Shown here: positions 56,770 through 64,000 of the stretch, in pieces
Position numbering within the stretch: position 1 is the stretch's first letter
How the letters are laid out: every line of letters starts with the position of its first letter
Assembly (NCBI GenBank): GCA_019096065.1
Contig: JAGUCH010000003.1
Location: 6,820,001 to 6,884,000, forward strand
Length of the DNA: 64,000 bases
Reading direction: 5' to 3'
Source: Paracyclopina nana
Taxonomy: Eukaryota > Arthropoda > Copepoda > Cyclopoida > Cyclopettidae
Position numbers and translations under genes: made by a program
Notes under the pieces: generated by a model
What the model saw: the letters and a program-made list of their open reading frames with translations, nothing else
Database searches by the model: none
Told to the model about the DNA's origin: nothing

Positions 56770-57908
56770 ATGTCAGCTTTTCATTATTAGGCTTAGAATA
56801 AGCAGTTTTCATGCCGTAATCAACCACTTTGCCCCACAAGGCCTTTGAGTAGTGGAAGTGGCAGCCTTTGATATGGACATCAGGCAGCTCTTCTGTCACT
56901 GCCTTCCTTATTCCTAGCTCGAAATCTGCCATAAACCATCTAGCAGACAACAACAAACCATTGTCATTGTCATTGTCATTTCTTTAGTGATGAGAAGTGG
57001 AGCTGATAAGTCTCATATGTTTTGTCTGGGAGAAAGGAGAAGGTGCAAGGAACCCAAATGTCAGGTTGAACTTCACAGGACATAATAAAAAGCTGGCTCC
57101 ATAGTTTTGGCGATGTTTTAAATGTTCCATCTCCAGATATTGAGTCACTTCTTGCCAATATTTCAAGAGACTCTTTGGTTGCCAAGGTAATGATTCTTCC
57201 TTGCTTGTGATTATAAACATCACACTTGATTAGACTCTCTGTGTAGCTTGGGGCAATCATGAACCACTTTGATTGAGCATTAAAGTCCTGAAATGTTTTG
57301 GGAGCACTAGGGATAAACTCCCTTCTTTTCCTGTACATACAAGCTTGGATTCCACGGAAAGAGCTGATTTCTTGAAGAAAACTTGTCTTTGCCTCATGGC
57401 TAAGAGTGGCCACAAACTCTAGTCTGACTGAGTCAAATATTTTCATTACAGACTTAGTAGGGTCCTTGGCCACTTCTTCTATCAGTTTGGCATTAAATCG
57501 TTTGACAAGGTGCATTGTGGGAGATGGTGCACATGCATGATTGGATGGTAGCTTCATCAGGTGATATTTTGGCACACCATCACAGCTAACAGCCTTTTTT
57601 GCTGTGGCATAGACATTATTGACACGAATTTTTGAGCAGGAATTGCATGAAAAGTAAGCTGTTCCTTCTTCAGTACCAGTTTCCTTTTGCCTTCTGAATG
57701 TGTATGGTGGAACTTCAAGAGTTACCAACCATCTCACCTCACCAGCTCTTTTTCCTGATTTAAACACAGTTTTTTTGACAATGAATTCGTGACATTCCAT
57801 CACTTCAGACTCCGTATCACTTTCTGTGTCACTACTATCACGTTGAGCCATGCAAACACCAAAGGTGGAAAAGAGCACCAATAATAAATACAGAAACTCA
57901 AATAACAT
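56770..57908 (-). pseudogene. Mutator-like (MULE) transposase, frameshifted and truncated
   Basis: The N-terminal frame runs from 57908 to 56976 (310 codons) and a second frame continues from about 56974 to the inner edge of the left inverted repeat near 56770. The first part has a FLYWCH/WRKY-GCM1-like zinc finger (FSCNSCSK ... HACAP) and the start of the MULE domain with the first catalytic Asp (SGDGTFKTSP), followed by FSFLPDKTYETYQLHF. The second part carries the second catalytic Asp (MADFELGIRKAV) and the CHFHYSKAL motif. The third acidic residue and everything after it are missing: the element goes straight into its terminal repeat. The frames change at an ATTGTC hexamer run (56959-56980). 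It is therefore not an active enzyme as it stands. Confidence 0.85.
56959..56980. repeat. ATTGTC hexanucleotide run at the transposase frameshift
   Basis: Three to four copies of ATTGTC on the + strand, read as Asn-Asp repeats in one - strand frame. The transposase reading frame changes just beside it. Confidence 0.75.
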
Positions 57909-60283
57909 CTTGTAAGTCTCACACTACGATCCTCTCACAAAAATGGAACAAGTAAATCTGCGCGCGCAAGAAATGCTGAGCAGGCAACGGAATATTAGAG
58001 CATAGATAGCAAAACCTCTCTTTTTGCCATTTTCACGGAAAAAAGTTGCATCATTATTGTTATTATAGTCACTTATTTTAAAAATTGCGTTTTTGTGATT
58101 CGCATTTTAGAAGCTCTCATTTATATGATTCGCCTATAATTGATTCGCATTTTTGTGAATTCGCGTTTAGTCTGATATACCAAAATTTCAACTACTTCAA
58201 AATGGATGTCGCGTACCTTGTGAAAATAATGGTGCGTCGCGATCTAGACACGTCCAGTACATGGAAACCGAGCGTTCAGCAATTTGCATTGCCAAAAAGC
58301 GGCGTGAATCATCGCAACGCGCAAGTAATACTTTACATGGCTAGCTTTCGCGCAGATTCTCGCCGAAGTCTGGCGAACGCATCAACTGTTCCATAGACGG
58401 CTAGCCCCATCATTGTTATAGCAGTGATGGGTGCGAAGGCGCCAAAGGATCAATAGATGTTTTTGTCCTTAACTCGGCTTGAAGTGATTGGCGATGCTGA
58501 TCCAGCTGCGGATGCGCGTAGCGCTCCGTTACCGCATGCACACGCAGCAAAAGTTCATGCTCACCGACGTCGTTGGCGACTCGACAGTCGTCGACGTTTC
58601 TGCTGCTGCTGCTTCGGCGTTGCCAACAGACGTATGCACCCTCGGACATCTCTCGTCGTCTTCCTCAGTCGCCTTTTACCCCGCTCCAGATGTGGAGCAA
58701 ATTCGCGTTTTGATGCCAAGAAGACCAGCGGAGCAAGAATACACCCGCACCTGCCCTCACGCACCGTGAAGGCAATCTTCGAGATCATCGTTATACAAAA
58801 CAAGTGAAACTCTCCGAGCATTTTTGCTGCAAGTCACATATGAGTCACGGCCTAGCAAAAGCGGCGTAAGTCAACAGCGACTAGCACTGTTTATGGGTTT
58901 CTTTCGATTTATTTGCCGAGCAGCTCTATATTTGTAGCTGCGCCTCGTTCGGGATCGAGAGCAATGTTGTTCTTTAACATGTTGCGATGATTATTGCATT
59001 AGCTCTGAGCAATGCTGTATGTGTTGTCGAGGGGTCTTGACGCTAACACGATGTAACAAGCTCATGCGGGGAAGCTCATTTGCGTTCGTATACATGGCTC
59101 AACATGAGGACGCGGTTTTGTCATCCCCCATGGCTATTGACGCTCTTTAGCCAATAAAGCTCGTAACATGCAGTATTGGGAAGTTTTCTTGAATCAATCA
59201 ATATGATACATTCTGCTGACACGCGAGCGCTCAGATTTCCAAGGACTGATGATTAATTGATCGCCAATTCGTCGCAATTGCAGGTCATGCGACGTAAAAA
59301 TGATGTGGGTGGCAGCGAAGCAAACTGTTGTCACAAGTGGCGCGCTACATTTGTACTGCTAGAAAGCCGCTCTATTGATTCATTGGGGGATCTGGTGCGG
59401 CCGTCGCCGACGTTGCGCTCCACGAGAAGAAGGCTCCTTTCCTTTTAGCTCCTCAGTGGAGCCGGGGATCCTGGCATCAAAACATTTACCAGTGAGGCTG
59501 ATGCAGCTGCTTTTTCATGCCCACCATCCCCGAAAATCAGCTGCTAGTGCTCCACTTCCTCAAGTGCTTTTTTCGTTCCAAAAGGCAAACAAAGAAATTC
59601 CAGGCTTTTTGTTGTTGCTGAAGCAGCATTCTCGGAAGAAGAGCGAAAGCCAGCTGAGGATTGCAGGTAAGCACGCGGCTTTAATTACGCTTAAGCGACA
59701 CCTGGCCTTTATTAATTCCGCACGTATCGCTGCAATTGGTTCGCGCGTAAATTACTGTAAATTGGCAATTCTGCTGGATCATTTATGCCGCATCGTTCCG
59801 CTCTGCTAGCCGATTCAATAGACTGCAATCAGGAACTTTGTTCGCTTTAACTAACAGCCCATGAGTGTGCAAAAATCTCGCAGGCTTGCAGCATCGATGC
59901 CTAAGATGCACGTTCCTTGCGTGAGGCCTTGAGGGAAAAGACTAACGTAAATATTTGCGCGTTTTTTCGGAGGGGTGCGCGCGAGCCAGTTTCTTCTATT
60001 TTTAAAGCCCTATTCATCTACAACGACTATTTCAGTCGTAACTTCAACAGTCTTACAAAAAATTGTCGTTATTCTATAGTGACAAAGATTGTCGATGTCA
60101 GCGTAAGAACAGTCGTTAGTGTACGAATCAGGTAAGCGAGTTGATCAAGTTAAGCGCTTACTAGCTAGGGTTGACTAAATCATTTTTGATTTGCCTTTCT
60201 TCAAGGGTTATCACAACCAACTTACGTTGGTTTAGTCAGTCCTAACGTAAAGATGAGTCATACAGCAAGAAAAGCTGGTCAAC

Positions 60284-60320
60284 TTTTTTCGTAAGGTAAG
60301 GCAAACAAGTTACGAAAAAC
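60284..60320. repeat. Perfect 10-bp inverted repeat
   Basis: TTTTTCGTAA and TTACGAAAAA separated by about 16 bp. It would form a stable hairpin in DNA or RNA; function unknown. Confidence 0.6.
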
Positions 60321-62507
60321 GTAAAGTAGATGAACAGGGCATAAAGGTTCATTGACACTTTTACTAGCGAATGACTAATGAAAGGGAAGGCGGCTGGTGA
60401 TGCTACAACATCATGAGAGCTCCGCTTCAAATTGAGATGATCGCCATGTCCATGGGGGAAAGAAAGGCTGTAAAAATAACCCGGGCCAAAAAAATAAGAC
60501 AAATCTCCCGCTTTTGTCCTGGCCCATTGAAGGTGGAATTCCAACAATTCTCATTGATAGTCCGATTTCTGAACGCCACACCACCGCACCGCCCATAAAA
60601 ACGGGGCTACCCGCTGGCACGAGACCATATGGCAGTCTCGTGAAATATATGCGCACGGCTCCAATCATACCCAACCACCCGAGCATTTATCTCGAAAGAT
60701 GATGCGACGCGTCACTTTTTGCTGATCCCCTAATGAGCTCGGCAATCGTGAATGCTATACACCAAAGACGTATGCTGGAGGGAGTGATCGGCATGGTGGT
60801 GGGGTGAAATGCATTATTTTTTCGACGTCGGGGTGGGTTAAGCGTTTCCAACTTGTTGCTAGCCGCTATCAAGGTGCCAATCTCATGACCAAACATGGCT
60901 TAAAAGATTTGTGCGTTCTAATCCACAAAAAAGCTCTGAGCAGATCTTATCCACGTGGAAAAATAGTGCCCCGAACAACGTCTCAATTAGTCTCTTCCAC
61001 CGCATTGTGCTACATGAATATATGGAGGAGCCAACTGAATAAATAAATGAGGAAGGTCTCTCTCTATATGGCCAGCATCTATATTGCGCTGCTTGTTGCA
61101 GCAACAAAACGGGGGCTCCATAACGGGGGCTCTGGAACAAAGAAGAAGGGCTCAAAATGGCTTCATTAATGGAGCGATTAGGTAGCCTGGCACGAAGGTA
61201 ATTGACATGAAATCTGGCAACAGAAGCAAGATTAAATTGGGCATTGCAAAAAACGGCAACAGCCACTTTGAAGGACATTCCAATTTCAAAAAGCTGCAGC
61301 CCACATCGTTTTTGCACACGCATGACCTGTCACTCATAGCTCAGGATTAGGTTGCCACTAACTGATTGTTCTCCAGTCTTTTGACCTATTCTACTTCGCT
61401 GCTAGCATCCAGCTAGAAAAACACTTTGTGGCTTATCATCATCATTGACGATGCGTTTCTTCTGATATTGCAAGACGTCCAAATCTGGACAAAAATGCAT
61501 TCCATACAGTCGATCTTATCTGGCGAAATGCCCGTGAGCATGGCAATTCATGCTCACAATTGAGGAAAATCACTTGACGGCACCCCGACGGTGCGCAAGA
61601 TCATTTTCCGTGACTCTGGAATCACATATTTGATCAAAGATTATAATTACGCAGGCTCAACGCACTATCATGTTACTCGCTCCTAAATTATGGCATTAGA
61701 GTGAAGTCTGCAACGCCAATGTAAATTGCTGTCGGACATTCACTATAGAGGGCGCTAGCAAGCGGCGCGTGAAAACAGCCGCATGGCGCCACCTTTCCAC
61801 GAAAATGCCAACTAAAAAATATGCAGGCAAACGAGATGGAAGTGGTACGAATCCGCTATAAAACTGTCTTGGTTAGAATTAGTGATCGGTCCCCATCTTA
61901 ACTTTTTGCCGCGGTGATGACGATAACTTTAGAAAGTTTTCTGGTGTGTCGTTTTACAGTTAACCCCACAATCACATCGGGTCATCGCCGATGTAAGACT
62001 ACGTAGTACCCTGCACTTGATTAGGATCACCTATATAGCAATATGGCAGCATATGCCTTATGAAAATCGAGCGTGGTTTTTTTGTGATGGTGATGATGGC
62101 GCTCCAAAACAATGCCCAAATCAAGATCGTGAGAACAAAAGCTGACATGAATTTTCGCTTTTAGCCAGGTTGACCTCCGATTCGAGATCGATCGTTCTTG
62201 TCACTTGGTTTTGGGCAAGGGTATTCACTCATCTGGCTGTCAGAGGGTTACAACATGACCCGAGTGAGGTCGAATTTCCATTTTTGCGCAAACAGTTATG
62301 CCCGGTGACACATATTTCTTTGTACCACGTGACGAACCAAAACATAGCGGTCCGCGCTTTTCTTGTCAAGCTGCGGGAGCATTAGCCCAATCCAATTGCC
62401 ATTTGGGTAGGCAATTGCAGCGCGAGCTGACACACAATTATCTTGTCTGACCTGTCAGAATTCTTTTCGTCAGGAAAGCGCCTCTAAATGGACGTCTTTG
62501 GCATGCG

Positions 62508-62702
62508 ATGCAAATGCAGCCAACTCGTTTTCACATCTTGGTGATTTATGCTTTGCTATTATTATTTTTTGCAGCGGCGCTTGCCAGCTTTAAGGGGGAT
62601 CTCGAAGAAAGTTTCTTCACCCCTCGCGCGAGCATATTGAATTCGTTCCAGCATAAACTGGCATGCTTGATGCTCATCATTGCGAGAATCATCATTGCGT
62701 AA
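62508..62702 (+). CDS. Small ORF with signal-peptide-like start
   Basis: 64 codons: after a short polar start (MQMQPTRFH) comes a 17-residue hydrophobic stretch ending FFAAALAS, a plausible signal-cleavage context, then a short polar part (FKGDLEESFFTPR) and a hydrophobic end. An acceptor-like TTCTTTTCGTCAG lies about 30 bp upstream in open frame. It could be a secreted peptide or neuropeptide exon, but no family is recognised and chance is quite possible. Confidence 0.2.
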   Translation: MQMQPTRFHILVIYALLLLFFAAALASFKGDLEESFFTPRASILNSFQHKLACLMLIIARIIIA

Positions 62703-64000
62703 TGAAATAGGTCGTCGCACTCTATTAGAGGCACGCGAGCTGAGTCAATTTGAGAAGCGAGAAAAATACCCATGTGGCAACCTTCGTGCGAAAAAAAATA
62801 GTCGCCGTAATTTGTGGGCATTACTCGCGTCTCCCTGTTATTTGTCCACTTTTTGCCGGCCGCCGCGCGGGCTTTTCGCGCAAATAAGGCACCGAAAATA
62901 GCGAGCCCACAGGCATGCCTTTTAATTGCGCATGGAAACCTCTGATCAGCTCCTCGTGTTTAAAACGGCTCTTGTCGGATGATCGATTAGCTTCGATCTC
63001 GAGCAAAAAAGGTACCAACGTGTCCTGAATACGACACGTTCATATGTGCGCAGCGCGGCTGAGTTACGAATCAATGGGCGTAGTCGTGAACGGCCTCATA
63101 AAAGTCGTCAACAATTCCAAACACATTTCCTGTCACAATAACTTCTGGCTTGATATCTCTATTCACTTTTGGCAAGGCCCTTGCTTTCAAAGGCTTAGGA
63201 CCGCGCCCCATCAAGCCTCTTATGCGCGAGCGCAATTGAACTATCAAGTGCGTTATAAAATGGGAATATAACGCTACCTACGATCGCGACGACTTCAATC
63301 ATGATCGCGCTTAATGGATCTGCGCCGTGAAAGTGAGCATTAGTGACGACGCAGAAGCGAAACACTACATGAGCATAACAATAATTATAATAGTAAAGCA
63401 CGCAGCAAGAATGCGGAAACAAGGAGCGTTTTTTGCTCTCTCGCCCAACAACAAGCCATTTACCGTTGCTGGCGAATATTACGCCACTATCGCATGCACA
63501 AGGGGCTTTATGACCAGAGACAGCTTGACCTTCATTGAGAATAATGGGCGGCCGAAGAGTTAAACGGTCGCCCCCCTTTACACTTCATGAGAAATGATAG
63601 CAATATTCAAGGAGCCAGAGGGCAAAAAATTGAGATAAGCGTCTTCCTTATTGCGGGAGGTCCTAACTGCTCGCGATGGCAAAAAGTCACCCCGCATCAT
63701 TCGTCTCCCGAATCAATTCAGAATAAAAAGCGGGAGGAGGTGAGAACATCAATATTCTTGAAGGTTCCTCCAAGACAGATGATTGCGAGGTTTGTTTTGC
63801 CAAACTGCTTTTTTTGTCGGCCTGGCCGAGGAGGCGAGCATATCGCAGCGCGAAATTCCAATCTGCCCATTGAAAGCGTGAATAATCGGCGCGGAGATTG
63901 CCTCCACTTTTGGCAATGACACCAGAATTTGCATCTACCAGCACATTTGCACCATAAACCTTTTAGTAGACGCGCGTGCAATAAAATTAAATCGCATCGC

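Larger units (their letters stand above)
56662..58180 (-). mobile_element. MULE DNA transposon, internally deleted, with 9-bp target duplication
   Basis: 1519 bp flanked by perfect 9-bp copies of CAAAATTTC (56653-56661 and 58181-58189). The ends read GAATGTACAGCCTAAACGCG and (right, reverse complement) GTATATCAGACTAAACGCG, continuing as imperfect inverted repeats of about 95 bp full of GCGAATC/GATTCGC motifs. The interior carries a Mutator-like transposase on the - strand that lacks its C-terminal part and contains a frameshift. The 9-bp duplication and the transposase type agree on the MULE superfamily. Confidence 0.88.
58190..64000. other. 5.8-kb region without a supportable gene
   Basis: Base composition is a little richer in G+C than the left part, and ORFs are short on both strands with no recognisable domain. 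Noted but not interpreted: consensus-like donors (CAG|GTAAGC at about 59669 and 60131), a perfect 10-bp hairpin TTTTTCGTAA...TTACGAAAAA (about 60284-60320), an inverted TTGACTAAA/TTTAGTCA pair (about 60171-60238), and TATAAAA at 61857. It could be the regulatory and 5' non-coding part of a gene lying to the right. Confidence 0.45.

Noticed and set aside
58457-58821. Overlapping ORFs on both strands, about 77-116 codons
   Set aside because: Arg/Ala/Ser-rich frames from a GCT/TCG-rich patch, with no motif and no splice support.
59375-59809. + strand ORF of 144 codons containing a CAG|GTAAGC donor
   Set aside because: Could be a 5' exon, but the translation has no recognisable domain and no second exon was found.

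Overview
The window is nuclear DNA of a metazoan, most likely an arthropod and possibly a crustacean. The evidence is intron-rich genes with short GT-AG introns (many of 55-70 bp), a sarcomeric myosin heavy chain with alternative converter exons, a divergent ionotropic-receptor-type glutamate receptor, a metallothionein starting MPGPC as crustacean ones do, and class II DNA transposons. No bacterial, phage or CRISPR feature was seen. The species cannot be named from sequence alone. Exon models below are manual splice models checked for reading phase; they have no transcript support.

Left part (1-23 kb). The 3' end of a class A peptide-type GPCR (192-931) is followed by about 4.7 kb without a convincing gene. 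That gap holds a hAT-like MITE with an 8-bp target duplication (3970-4466), a GC hairpin (4761-4791) and a perfect 190-bp tandem duplication (4794-5173). A muscle myosin heavy chain runs on the + strand from 5692 to 18765 in 31 exons, with two alternatives for the converter exon. On the - strand follow an unrecognised Asn-tract membrane ORF (19054-19533) and a two-exon ionotropic receptor (20041-22869).

Middle (23-43 kb). A 1.07-kb MULE-like element with a 9-bp target duplication, a tRNA-like relic and a 151-bp foldback element precede a compact gene block. It contains intronless METTL16, a Schlafen-like AlbA_2 gene whose possible start codon overlaps the METTL16 stop (TAATG), a tiny 27-residue metallothionein (-), a DnaJ protein with two RAD18-type zinc fingers (-), the giant deubiquitinase USP34 (+, about 3522 aa), and convergent with it the proteasome regulator PI31 (-).

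Right part (43-64 kb). Ku80/XRCC5 (+) carries a complete gamma-butyrobetaine dioxygenase gene (-) inside one intron. Next come CHRAC1 (-) and CEP104 (-), the latter apparently split into two genes by a 335-bp inverted-repeat element. Glutaminase (+) follows, then a frameshifted unknown gene whose first intron is almost entirely a transposon, and a 1.5-kb MULE carrying a broken transposase. The last 5.8 kb has no gene that I can support.

The genes are mostly unrelated housekeeping or tissue genes, with no shared pathway. The common thread is compaction (divergent, convergent and nested arrangements) and several small DNA transposons, at least two of which share the same terminal sequence and 9-bp duplications.
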